This document shows positions 37,450-50,133 of a stretch of DNA of 64,000 nt, piece by piece. Origin of the DNA: Puffinus mauretanicus (taxonomy: Eukaryota; Chordata; Aves; Procellariiformes; Procellariidae); contig JAJKFH010001679.1 of NCBI GenBank assembly GCA_023333565.1, forward strand, positions 744,001-808,000. The letters are read 5' to 3'. The notes beneath the pieces are model-generated. The model searched no databases, was not told the origin of the DNA, and was given only the letters and a program-made list of their open reading frames with translations. Numbering within the stretch: the first letter of the stretch is position 1; each line of letters begins with the position of its first letter. A program made the position numbers and the translations under genes.

Positions 37450-38165
37450 CCCTAGGAACAGGAGACTGGAAGGATCTCCCAGGCCAAGTATCATCCCCAG
37501 CTGCCACATATCCTGGAGTTCAGTTTTTAAGTTGATCATATTCCAATTTAAAAAAAAAAAAATAACAGGAGGAGGGATTTTTGTCCTCATTGCCACTACC
37601 AGAGGGTCTTCCAGAATCTCACTGCCACAACAATTAGAAACATTCTTCTAACTTCCAGCCCAGATTTATCCATAAGCAGTTGGTACCTAATTGTTCTTCT
37701 AGATGTATCCCTTAAATTAATTCATTCTGATCTTTCCCTGGTGTTCACCCGTTGGTGTATTTATAGCCAACAGCCACATCCCTTCTCACTCTTCCTTCTG
37801 CGAGACCAGACAAGCCCCCAGCTCAGTTAGACTTTTTTCAGATGATGAACTCTCCCTTCTGTGGTCACCACCGTGACCTCTCTCTGTGACTCCTGCAGTA
37901 TAAACTCATCTTTTTTTTCAGATGGGTGATGAGGACTGTGCAGTATGCAGCACAACTTAACGCTTTCCTGCTGGAAATGCTTTCCTTGAGATACTCCAGG
38001 ACTGCCTTGGCCTTCTTTACAGCTGAATCATTTTTGTGGCTCACGCTCAGCTTTTATCTGACTGTTGCACACAAGTCTTTCTTCTCCTTAGTTATTTCCT
38101 GCTGAGGAGCTCTGAGCTTATAACAGAAATCCGTCTTATTACTCCTAAGCCCCTGCTATAACAAT
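37450..38165 (-). mobile_element. Ancient CR1-like LINE remnant (3' end and ORF2 C-terminal region)
   Basis: The plus strand shows, in order, AGACTGGAAGGATCTCCCAG (the CR1 3' signature complemented), CAACAGCCACATCCCTTCTC, CAGTATGCAGCACAACTTAA, GACTGCCTTGGCCTTCTTTA and CACACAAGTCTTTCTTCTCC. These are the spaced landmarks of old CR1 3' halves, including the well-kept TTGGCCTTCT and AAGTC(T/C)TTCTTCTCC blocks. An A13 run at 37550-37562 interrupts it. The coding frame is unreadable. The high-coordinate end is approximate. Confidence 0.65.
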
Positions 38166-38202
38166 TTAGGTTTCTAATTCCTATTTAGATGGCTCCTAAC
38201 AT

Positions 38203-38260
38203 CCCACTGAAATCAGTCGGAATCAACTGATGCTACCCTGCTCCCACTGAAATCAGTGGG
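38203..38260. repeat. Paired palindromic motif CCCACTGAAATCAGTGGG
   Basis: The copy at 38243-38260 is a perfect 8-base inverted repeat around AA. The copy at 38203-38220 differs at one base. Both are followed by AAT and they start 40 bases apart. Similar wording (CCCATTGATTTC) recurs at 53738-53749. Such motifs are frequent in old sauropsid repeats, so this may be the tail of an unrecognised fossil element. Confidence 0.6.
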
Positions 38261-38264
38261 AATG

Positions 38265-40094
38265 AGGTTTTGTAGTACACAATAGACTAAGTTATCAACT
38301 TTTCTTTAGAATAGAAACATTATCAGCAGGAGACCAGACACCATGAGCCTTAATAGTTCTAATAATTATTCCTGCAGTAATAAATCAGAAGTTGCCTTTA
38401 GAGACCTAGTAATGAATTCAGAAAACAAAATGAGCATGCACACTGATTTGACAGCATCCATTCTTTTAAAAAAAAGCTTTACTAACTGAGCAGCCCTGTG
38501 CTGTATCTTCTGTTTGCTAAGTGGAAGAATGTTGATACAAGGACAAAAAAAAAGGCAAAAGACTGATGATAATATAACAGTTCTAGCTTTTCTCACTGAG
38601 CCAGAAGTGCCAAGCGGAACTGCATTGAAAAGAAAACAGTCCCTCCTAGCTTGCTGGTCCCCTAAATCAGTATTGGTACCCACAGTAATATTTCAGTCTC
38701 AGGAGTTCCTATGAGGAAATCTTGCAAAACAGTCTTTGCAGAGGGGGTGAATGTTGTTTATTTTATTCTCCGCATCACAGTTCATGACATTATCGAAACC
38801 TGCCATACATTTTTCTTAGTGCTACAGTCTAGCCTTGCCATATTGCTGAATTATTACAGGATGACACTGCTTGGGATATCATTTGAAAAAACAAAGCACA
38901 AGAAGAAGAGAAAATTCTTTGGTGCAAAAATAACAATAATTTAGGATTGAGTTGCTTCCAAACAAGCCAAAACCAAGTAATTATTTCTTGGAACTAGACT
39001 GTAAGAATATTTCTGACCCTTGGGTTCTGCGAAGTAATAAAAGCATGCACTTTACTTCCAACCTGCTTTATAAACATTAAATAATGTAGTAAACTATAAC
39101 TATGAAACAAGATTGTATTATAATAATTACATAACTGCTCAGAAGCAAAGGCGTATTAATTTTCTTCTAAGACTCTTAGTTTCTCGGAATTTTACCAAAG
39201 ATGACTGGCATTTCTTCATATGTCAGAGATAAGCCTTTGTGGCAGAAATAGGTATGAGAAATGGGAAACCAGAAGTGCTGGGAGTGCTTCTCTGTGGCAG
39301 CCCATTGCAGGGACAGGGAGAGGCTGCAACGTGCAGAGTGGTATTTTGGCTGCAGCTCCATCTCACCGTGCAGCACTGAGCCCTAGGTCTGCACCCAAAA
39401 CACCAGTCTATTCACCCTTGAGTTAAATAAGGAGGATTCAATTCTAACATTATGTTCTTTATTCTACCAAGTAAAAGGTCCAAAATATCTAGCTGCAGCT
39501 AGATTTCCCTGACACAAGCATTTTGGAAGAAAACTGCAATACTACCTTAGGAGAAGCCCCAAGACAGACACAAGGGGTGACAGAGGGAAGTAGTTAAGAT
39601 GTGTCCAAGACCTCAGGGGATACACAGAGCAGCCTGAAGACACAGCTGAACATTTTGCCACCCCATCAGGCTTTTTAAAATACCTCAGCCCCTAGAAAAG
39701 TCTAGATTTATAGTTTCAAAGGTAACTTTGTGAAGATAGTGATATATGTTGAAGAAGCACCTTGAAGAGACTTAACCTCAGGATTGTGAATATTAAATTA
39801 ATAGAGGACAGTGAGATCTAAAAAGTCAATCAGGGAAGTGTAAGCAGCAAAGATATGTTGACAGAAATATTCCCATTCTGTAGATTAACAGTCAGGTTGC
39901 AGCGGCCACCAGGATCCTGCAGGGCGGCATAGACCATCTCATACTTCCCAAAAAACTGGACTAAGCATGTGTTTAATAGAAGCAGCTAACCTCCTTGTAA
40001 AGACTTCAAGCGAGGGCGAGTTCAGCTCCTTTGCTGGTAGCTGTTCAAATGTTTAATTGATCTCACAACTAGGACATTGCTATTTTTTTCTAAC
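38265..40094. other. Apparently unique non-coding stretch
   Basis: No gene is recognisable. The longest frame, 105 codons, overlaps short A-rich runs at 38468-38475 and 38547-38556. The sequence is AT-rich throughout. Confidence 0.55.
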
Positions 40095-41700
40095 TTATAA
40101 CCCATCTTGTCACAATAGAATGGAGGACAAGGCTGGAAGGGACCCTGAGAGATCTCTTGGTTCATCTTGCTCCAGGAAGGGATCAGCTTTACCTAAACTG
40201 CTGACGTACTCGATGCCTGTTCTTAACAATCTCCAGGGACACAGATAGGACCAAATCCCTCATTCCCACTTTTTCTTGAATAACCTGAATAGACTGTGCT
40301 CTTTAAACCTTCTAAAGGAAGGCTAACTTCCTAGCTCCCAGTTAATGTTTTGGCCTCTTCTGGACTTTTTCTGTTATTTCCGTATCTGTTTGGAAGGATG
40401 GTCAGCTCAATTGGACGAAATATTTTATTAATGAACCACACAATGTTGTGTCCAAAGAAAGTATCACTCCCCTACAAACATACATACTCTCTTTTTTCCT
40501 ATATCCCCTGTGGAGACATTTGTTTTCTTTCCTTCCTGTCCTTGTACCTTGATTAGGCCATATAAGACAATTTTCTGGATGAAAGGTAAAAAAGCAGACA
40601 TTTCCAATCATCCTTCTCACAACATGTGTTAACCAGCAAATATTTATTATCACCTGCTACATCAGTGATGAAAACATCATATGGTATAAGTCCAAGAGCC
40701 GGTGTCCAGACAAGTCCTGTACTAATGGCCTCACTCAGGAACAGCTACGTTAACAACTCCATTTCAAGGTCAGTGAGCCAGGTTTTCATCCATCTATTTT
40801 GTGCCCTGTTGATTCCTTTTAATGCAAGATTTTAATCAGTATGTCAGGCAGTATTAAGTGAAGCGCCTTGGAGAAATCCAAAGGTACCACCTCAGCACAG
40901 CTGTCTTAATCATCCAAACCCATAATCTTATCAAAAAGAGATAACGGACTTGTTTAACAAGATGTACCTTCCATTAAAACCATTTTGCCTGGTGTCAGTT
41001 ACCTTCTTAAGCTCTGACTCTTCATTGACAGAGTCCTGAATACACTGTCCCACAGTCTGGCCTGTAAGGAACATCAGGCTGACCGATCTTCTCTGGTTTA
41101 TCCCTTTTCTCTCTAACTGTAGGAATCACAAGAGGATTCTCTGATGATACGGCATTGCCTTATTTACCAGGATGAATTACCAACTAACCACAGAGGGTTA
41201 GGGTAACTCTCGCCTCAGCCCTTCTTGACTCTTAAATGTAAATTGTTTTCTTAATTTATTTATTTGAAGAAGTCTGGTATTAAATGCTGCTTCATAGCTT
41301 CTTTTGATATGGATATATCAATGAATTATTTTTCATCCACAACATCACTTGGGCTGGGGTTTTCTTCTTTGTTTTGTGTCCTTCAAATACGGAACAGAAA
41401 TATCTGCTGAACATTTTTGCATTACTATTTATGATTTTACATTTACTTATTACATGATTTTACATCTGTATCCAGTAAATGACTTATACCTGACCTTGGG
41501 GTTTTTTCCCTCCCCTAAAATGTTTCTTACTATCTGTAATCTTGGCAATTGTTGCTATTCCACTGATTCTTTAGTTTTTTCTAACAACCACTTATATTTT
41601 AATATTTGTAACTTACATTCATAGTTATTAACTCCCATTTCTTTCCTGTTCTTTACATTTGGGAAATGTTTATGTTTCACAGGTGTTTTTTCCTACAGGA
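40095..41700 (-). mobile_element. Ancient CR1/L3-like LINE, long remnant with reverse transcriptase fossil
   Basis: The 3' end lies near 40110-40160, where GGCTGGAAGGGACCCTGAGA is the complement of the CR1-type 3' UTR. TTGGCCTCTTCTGGACTTTT follows in the ORF2 C-terminal region. On the minus strand around 40850-40890 the sequence VPLDFSKALHLILPDILIKIL aligns with [20 protein letters not shown] of the CR1 at 1-1245, which is RT motif A; its catalytic Asp is visible. Beyond 41220 the AT-rich wording (GAACAGAAATATCTGCTGAACATTTTTGC and on) matches 5' ORF2 sequence of old CR1/L3 copies. Many stops and indels. It is the longest fossil in the window. The end near 41700 is uncertain and could extend to about 41900. 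Confidence 0.7.
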
Positions 41701-44700
41701 TGCCTTTTTTTCCCAAAAAAAACAACTTTCTTGAGTTCAGAGGATCATGATTTTACGGACCTTCAGGAATATTCAGATAACCAATTTACAGCATTCATTA
41801 AGATTTGCCACTTATATTCCCACATTGCAAACAGATGTTTAAGGAAAAGACAGCTGTGTTGTCTAATGAAAGCTGGGCAGAAGTGGTAACTGCTAAACAT
41901 CTTACACTTCAGTATTTCAAACTGAAAGTATTCAAGCATTCTCTCTGACCTGGAATCACATATGGCCCCATAATGGTAACATGAGCTGTGATGAAAAGTG
42001 TCTCCTCTTTTTCCTTTCCCTTCTGTAACAGAACCAAAAGGATCCTCCTATCTTTCCCAGCATCTTGCTTCTCTGCTACTGAGAGAGATGTCTCCTCCCA
42101 TTTGCAATGTTTCCTAGGATCTGTGCAATGAAGCTTCCTACGATGTCACCAGTTCCAGTGCAGACCACTGCCAGGGGACTGTCCCTCCACATCTCAGGAT
42201 CTCATCTGTAGTTAATAAAAGATTCCCTTCCTTATCCTGGAAAGTAGCTGCACTATTCTACTCTTCTCCTTGCAGGACACCTGCTCAAATTTCCTAAGAC
42301 TTGTCTCCTCTTTTGGCCAATCCTACCTACTTTTTGAGTTGCCCAGTCTGAGTTAGACAGAAGTTATTTCCTTTCCCTTTTTTTTTGAACCTGGACTCCA
42401 GTTAGTTCTTGTATATTGTTCTCCTCTATCTGACCACATAGAGACATCATTTCCTTTTCTCTCCTTTTCCAAGCTGTTTCCTACTCCCTGTCCTTGTGAT
42501 ACCACCTCCACTTCTGTGACAGGATGTGCTGCGCTATTGCTTGGATCTGGATGTCAAGGAAGTCATCTCTACTCCTGACACATACAAAGACGATCAGCTA
42601 TTCCTCAAGAACATAATTCTTCTATACTTTATAGGCAAAGATTCTTCCTCTTCAGGCAGGAATATCCAAGGCATGTCATGATCATTGATTTCTCTATCAA
42701 CCCTTGATGGTGAATTAAACTTGTACCTAGAAAGCAAGACCACCAATCTTTCTCCCATTAATCACATGTAAAATCCATTAACTAAAGACATCTCATTTCT
42801 TTCCATAGCCCCTTACATCCTTCAGCAGGGAGAGACTGGACAAAAATGTTAAATAGTCTCTTTCTCTCAAAGAGAACTGAAGCAAACTACTGATGTTTCA
42901 GACCTAAAGGAAAATGTAGCTCTTCGAGAAGGTTACCTGGGTTTGTTTCACTATAAAATTCATTATTTGCAGAAATCCAGACAGGCAAATTACCCACTTT
43001 CCCTCAGTTCAGCTGAGATGTATTTTGTAAATTTTATCAAATAAAAGACTATCTTTACATTTGAGTATACAGTGGCATCTGTATAAACAACATACACTGG
43101 GGGAGAAGAGAAAAGCACTCTCATTTCCATTTAAGATTCAGCCCTCAGCCCTGCTATCCTGGCATACACAAAACTTCATACATTTTCAGCATATGGATAT
43201 AGGATCAAAAGAGGGTGTGCACAGTAAAACTTCCTACCAGAAAATGTAATATCGAAAGCTGTCTATTGAGTCTCCTATTCTTTTGTGTAAATTGCAAATT
43301 ATTAAAATGTCACAAACAGATCTGCTTCTCAAATCTGGACTTCTGAAATGAGAAAAAGGAGATGCAGAATCTAGGTCATGTCATTTCAGAGCCTGCAAAT
43401 GTCAACAAAACTTCATAGTCTGGGGTGATTAACATTCAACTGCAGCAACTGCTACAAGTAAAATCTTTTCTTTTGTTCCAAAGCCTTAAGGCTGGAGCCA
43501 TAAAACTGTCTTTTCAGCAATTATTGATGCTGGATTGGGTTTCTCCTGATTGTTCGGGGGATTCTGCACACAATTTTCAAAATGGTGCAATTCATACATT
43601 GATTTTCAATACCTAGTCTATAAAACATTGGAGGAGGATGAAATGAGCAGTAATGAACCTATTTGTGTGCATCATTGAGTCTATCTGAGTCTTGGGTGAA
43701 AACATCAGGCTACTGCAGTCTTAGGTCTGCACCATCGGGTTTCTGTCAGGATGAGGGCACACAGGAGGGCAGAGTGAGTTTAACTGCACCTCAAAAACTT
43801 GATCCCTTGAGTTACCCTCCATGATAAGGGAGGGAAAGGGATGAAATCCTCTCCTGCCTGGATTAGCTGGGAAGGGCAGGCTACTGCAGTTCCCCAAGAG
43901 CCATTTGCTAGAATAGAAGGTCAGGTCCACAGCCATGGGCCGCTAAATAGGTAATTATTTCAGTGTATGTATGGAAGGAGAGATGGATCCAAAACTCCTC
44001 CAAGGGCACCTTGTGTTTCAATGCCTTTCATCTGCCAGGGTGAGCCACCTCAGTCACTGGTAGATCAATGCACCATGCTGGAAAGCCACCAGCATAGGAA
44101 AGGGGCTGCAGTGCAAGAACAAGTCTGGCCCTGTTTGTTCAGTTTTCTGTTAGACGTTTTGAGCATGGAGCACCTCCAAGAATGGACCCTAAATCAGCAG
44201 GTTATTGCTTGGCAGGCTCTGCCATGTGCAATTTACTCTTCCTTGGAATTCCTCTGTGTCTCTTTTGCCCTGCCTTGAAGAAGTATATACAGTTAATTTA
44301 TTACCACACCTGCTGTCCCCAAGGTGTGTTTCAGAATGACCTCTCTTTGACTCTGTGTTATTACCATTCCCTCCCATCACCATTTGAATCATATCCCCTT
44401 CCTGCATTTTTCCCGTCTGAATTTCAAGGGGCTGGGGAAGTGGAGTTTAATTACAGTTTCACTGCCTTTATTATGTTATGGCACTGAACCCCAAAGCTTG
44501 GTTATAAGGGGAGCTTTATAATAAGCCATAATGATCCATCTTTTCTTACATACTGTGAATTTTAAGCCCCCCTCACTGATTATTTATTATTTCAACTTGT
44601 ATATGAATTATTTAATTCTCCCAAGCTCTAGCATGTATGAAAAAATGCTATGAAGCAATAAAGATCTAGACTTCCTTCCACTGGACACAAAAACCCAGCC

Positions 44701-47700
44701 CCTGGCAATTTCAGTGGAAGCTGTATTAACCTGTACGATTGTTTAAATGGAAATTGCTTCATTACCATGATGACCTACAATGTCATCTACAGAGTTGGCT
44801 TTCAAGACCCATGTAGACACATGAATAACATCCTGGTGCAACTCCTAAAATCAGTTCCTGCCACTGCAAGATCGTGTAGCATTGCTGGAACCTCACCTTC
44901 TCCAGTCCTCTCTGATTTGGTCCCCCAAACTCTAGCTCAGCTATAGTCTGGGGTCTGAGAGAGGGCATTGGTATGACATTTATGGTCTAAACACTACATG
45001 TTGTGAAGGTCTATTTTGGCTTTAAGCCTGGAGTAGGTATGAAAGATCATTCCTCAGGACTGGCATAGACAGTACACTTCCAGGAAGTAGTCACTGTTTG
45101 GGAAGGGTCCAAGCTCTGGCAAAGAAAAGGAGTGAGTGCCAGAAGGGACATTTATGCATCTCCTGGAAGGCATCTGCATCTAAGGGAACAGATTCCAACC
45201 TTCTAGGCAAAGGATCCCAAAAAAAACCTCTGCAAAGCTCAAATCAGAAGCTCACTTCCCTTCAGCAGCAGCTGTCTTTGAGGGGGGGGTGGAGATGCTG
45301 CCCAAGCCATGCTCCTGTCTTCTGTTACTATGGTAATCCTGAAGTTTTTTAGGACAGAACTTTACAAGTTTCATTATTTATATTAGGTTGCTCTCTTTGT
45401 TTCCTTCCACTCATCTTGTTGATTTCCCACTCTCCCCATTCCCGTGGACTGCCTGTACACATCATTAAATAATTAACACTCCTTTGTATTATGCACCTGG
45501 GAGAGCATTGCAAACATAAGCCGTAAAATGCAATTTGAAAGTAGAGAAATTCCTCTCTGATTTGAAATTAAGCGGGGGAAATGTTCAACCCTGAGATCAT
45601 ATTTTTCAGTGCATTTACATTTCTATGCTGCTCACAGCAAATAGTTTTAAAAACTTAATTTGCATTTCAATTTTTGTCATTCCGTACTTACTTTCTGTAT
45701 TTCACTCCACATAAAGAATGAAAGTAGACTGTGAAACTTACTGGAAGTTAACAAATCTGGCTCTTCTTTTCTAGCAAAATGATGCAGTGTTTGGCTTACA
45801 AACCCAGCAAGGGAATAATTCCAATAAAAATTGTTTTCATTGGAATGCTTAAATACGGAAACATTTCTATTGGTTTGAATCTTCATTTCACAGAACTTAA
45901 ATTCAGCTCTAACCTGACTTGTTGGTCTACTTTCTGAAAAATCCTTCTGCATATATTTTCTTCCCAGCCTGCAGTTGACTAACCCTCAAACAGAAGTTTT
46001 TAAGTGAAGTTATTGACACTTGTTTGGGGACAGCAGGATCCCATACTGCTTTTGAACCTAGTGATAGGCTTTAACACTTCTACAAAGAAATGAATTCAAG
46101 CAATAAATATATTCCAAAATATATGAGAAAACAAGAAATTAGGAAATGTATTGGGAACAAACCTGAAACAAGACAGCCCTATTTTCTCCTAGTTAGTTCA
46201 AGTGGAATATGAATTTTTCAGGTTTTTCATCTCCTCTGAGCTGGAGTTAACCTACCTTTCGAAGTTCTTTAAATCTAAAAAAAATTTGGAGAGAAAACCC
46301 AAAATTGGCTCTGTGGACTGATTTCCTTCCATTAAACTTCATTTTTTTGTAAAACAGAAAGCTTAACTTCATCATTTTCATGTCCAAAAACAACAGAGAA
46401 TGCTTCCAAATGTAGACATACGGATTTAGTGTACTTCCTCTGAAAACATGTGTAAATCTCCAGCTACCTTTCTTTGCCTGGAGGAAAATTCCTTACTCTT
46501 CTTAGCCCTTGAAATCAACTGCAACAACAAAAAAGGATGATTTTTTACAATTAGGAATTGCTTGTGATAGAAGAAGGTAGCTACGAGGTCATCTCAAAGG
46601 AATATCTTTAACTATTTTTGTGACTCTCTCTCAGCTCCAGAATGACTCTCAGTTATTCCCCCACAGAAATAATACTTGTCCCTTGTGACATTGAACATCT
46701 CTGTGCAACATGTTCCTTCAAACGCTTGGGTTTGTTTGGGGCTTTTTTAAACTGTCCCAGGACAACTTCCAGTGACAGTCCTTGCGCTGGAGAAATGGGT
46801 CAGGGCTGAGTGCTGGATCTCTGGAACTCACTGTCGCTACTAATTAGTATATATCCTTGGAGGATTTGAAACAATAGCACCTGTTCTGCCACTAGCATGA
46901 AAACAGAGTCTAGCTGCTGTTCAGCAGAGAAGAAATCTCTTTTTCTGGCTACCTGTTAGTACTTAATCACAGGGCCTTTCAGAGGAAGAGAAGGTGGCAA
47001 GCGGAACAGTTTCCCCTGCTTTGAGCGAGCAGGGGATCCTGACCCAACGCTTCTTGCTATCTTCTACCATAGATCAAGCCACAATCTGATATTTGTATCT
47101 CAAAACTTCTGTGCACCATATTACTCATTATTATGCATGTATATACCCCAGTGGTATGGTGTGGCAGTTCGTCTGCTGGACCTGAACCCAGGGAGCTCTG
47201 ATGGCATGCACAAGGGGATCTGGTCTCTCACGAAACATGAGTGAGATCACTTCCACATTGCTGGTCATCTGAAGGCGAGGTGGGAAGACTAATCCCCTCT
47301 CCCTGCTCCCAAAGTGCAGAAAGAAGGTGCCACATGGCTGGGGTTGGCTGGTATCCACCGGGCTGCTGAGAGGCTTTGGACCCCGCTTGCTTGGCAGTCA
47401 TCTCCTTAACCGAGTGCCAATTCAGTGCTCTTTAGTGCAGCTCAGAGCAAAGCTCAGAGCCTGAGCTCTGCTGTGAAAACACTGATTGAGAAACAGAAGC
47501 AAAAGATGAGGTCCCCCTAGGCTTGCAGGAGGTAGCTGTAGAGATGAAGAGGTCATCCAGCGGTGAGACCGCTTGCTTCCAAGGGGGGAATTTGAGCTAA
47601 GCTCTTGACCTCCCACAGACTTCCAGTGTGGAACAGAAGACAAATTATATGGTCTACTTATGTTTTAGGTCCCCATGTACAGCATGGGTGTAATTCTATT

Positions 47701-49689
47701 TTCCCTGCTTCACAGAAGTGTTGGGAGGATGAAATGGGGAGGTGCTGCCACAGTGCAGCAGTGACAGCCATGAAAGCATGTAGGATCTGAAGCCCTAGAT
47801 GGGGCACACATCTGGATCTTCTGTGAAACTGGGGGCAGCTAGCATGAGTCAGTGGTCTGCGAGGCCAGGCTTACCACAGGAGAGGAACTGGGGTGCAGAA
47901 TGATGACTTTTTACATTCCCACAGCAATTTCAGAAAATGATAATAATATTAATAATAACCATTCACTGCACTGTTACACCCAAATAACCAATGCAAAGAT
48001 CAGCTAAATGTCAGAGCTCCTCCACTGTCATGAAAGAGATTTGTGCAATGCTGACAGAAACAAACCATTTAGGGGAATGAGGAAGATTGTAATGAGAAAT
48101 GTCAGGGAGACAGAAATAGCTGGTCCCCTCACAATTTCACCCTCAAGAAACACTTTCTTACAGGATGAGACTGGGGATGGCAGGGAGTGAGGGAAGGTTA
48201 TGAATTGTGCTATAGAAAGTCCTTGTTAGAGAGAGTTCTATATAAATATGTCTTGTAAAGAGGATTTTTTGCTCAGCATCAGCAAAAAGGCAACACTGTT
48301 CTGTGAAGAATGTCACAAGGAATGATGTCACAACTGAGAAGAAATTCAAAGTTTAATTGTTTGCTTATTTGTACCAGAATGAACAGTATGCACATTTTCC
48401 ATCATGTTCACACTTGCATCTGAGACCTTGTCAAGTGTTAGTGTGTTTAACCTCATGAAATCCTTCAGTAGGCATAGGTACAGTTGGAGGACACAGTTTC
48501 TAGGACAGCCAACTGCCAAGAACAACAAACATCGCCAGTTAGAAGGCAGCCATGGCCTAGCTGCCTTCCGTGCTTATGCCAAGATGCAGGATAGCCAGCC
48601 AAGGATGGGATAAAAGGAGGGGGAACATGGTGGCTGCAAGGAGCCGTGGGTAATACTTTGCCTTGCTTAAGACACCAGCCTCAAAGCACACAAAGAAGGA
48701 GGAACAGAAGAGGAGGATGGTGCATGTTCTTCAACCATACCTGGGGGCCCCTCATCCAACCCAGTTTACACCTTAGACAGACCCACCCATCTTATACCTG
48801 AATTTTTTCACCACGTATATCCACATTGCTCATCCTGCCTGAGGCTGCTAGGCGGTTTAGAGCAACCTCCACCATGGCGACTTAGACCGTGAGCAGTCAC
48901 AGATGTTAGTATTCAGTCTTCTAGCCCCATTAGAGCCTCATTCGGTGAGAGTTTAAGGGGGGTTGTTGAAAACTCAGGGTGTAGAGGGAGAAAAGAAGCC
49001 ACAACACAGAAGGCCATGAGTTATATTTGCCCTGCAGCTGCCTTTCATCAGCTGTTCTGCAGGAATGTGCACTAACTCAAGAGGGAGCAGCCGGGGTGGT
49101 CATGCTGAGGGTGTAGAAGGACATGGTTGAAGCGCGGTTGAGCAGCCAGGCCCCACGCCCTGTCGTCTCAGGGGCTTCCCGGCACCACATGCAACACCAG
49201 TGAGGGTTTTCTCAAGGGATTAGCAGCTTTCCTATTTTTAAATAATTTACACAAAAGCATCTTCCTTCCCTAAGTCTGGTTATTTTTAGGCAGAGAAAAA
49301 TACACACGCTTATCTATACAAATAATCAAAACCATATGGTCTAAGCATTCCAAACAGATCAGTTAAACCAGCTTTCTGAGAGAGGGACTTTATGCGTGCG
49401 TGTGTGTCTGTAAGTATGCTGAGCACAGATGAACTGTGTGCTAGCCTGGCAGCCTCGGAGTCCTGAGTACAGGATTGATCCACTACAGACTTAGAGCAGC
49501 CTTTGCAGCCAAAGAAGCTTCCTACAGCACCGTTGCAAAGGTGCCTCAGGTTCTATGATGGAGGAGACAGGTTATTTTCTGCGGCATATTTATGCATGGC
49601 CGCGTTTTGTGCCTGACCCAACATGGCCAGTAAGTGCCAAGATGAGTACAGAAATGAAGACAAATGCAGTTTGTCTTGGAGCCGCTAAA
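41701..49689. other. Apparently unique non-coding stretch
   Basis: About 8 kb without a recognisable gene or repeat. The longest host frame is 103 codons (43967-44278, plus), overlapping another in a second frame, with no family match. The stretch 45580-45700 is AT-rich. ATAATAATATTAATAATAACC at 47941-47960 is a small AT-rich simple repeat. Confidence 0.5.
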
Positions 49690-50133
49690 AAACGTGAGTC
49701 AGTCCAGGCCACCAAGGTAGTCAGAGGGTTGGAGAACTTGACATATGAAGAAAGGCTGAAGGAACTGGGTTTGTTCAACCTTGAGAAGCGAAGGCTGGGG
49801 GGCAATTTAATCACAATCTTCCAATCCCTAAAGGTAGTTATAGAGAAGATGAAGGTACATTCTTCACAAGGATGCACAGCGACAGGACAAGAGGCAATGG
49901 GCACAATTGGCTTCAAGAGAAGTTCCACCTGGATATAAAAACATGCTTCACTGTAAGAACAATTAAACAGGTTTCCCAAAGAAGCAGTGGAGTCTTCCTT
50001 GCTGGAAATATTCAAGGCTTTGCTTGGCAAGGCCCTGAATAACCTAATCTAAAGCCTGCTTTCAACAGAAGGTTGGACTAGATGATCTCCAGAGGTCTCT
50101 TCCAGCCTAGACTTTTTTGTGATACTGTGATTC
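49690..50133 (+). mobile_element. CR1 LINE, end of ORF2 plus 3' UTR
   Basis: A plus-strand CR1 copy, truncated at its 5' end. The frame reads TKVVRGLENLTYEERLKELG and then LFNLEKRRLGGNLITIFQSL, the familiar C-terminal domain of CR1 ORF2. After a frameshift near the middle it continues as RFPKEAVESSLLEIFKALLG. The 3' UTR GGTTGGACTAGATGATCTCC leads to a decayed terminal repeat, TGATACTGTGATT, at 50121-50133. The 127-codon frame at 49555-49938 is therefore part flank and part CR1, not a gene. Moderately diverged. Confidence 0.93.

Noticed and set aside
49555..49938. 127-codon frame considered as a host gene.
   Set aside because: From about 49690 it is the C-terminal part of CR1 ORF2 (VRGLENLTYEERLKELG), and the upstream part is unrelated flank.
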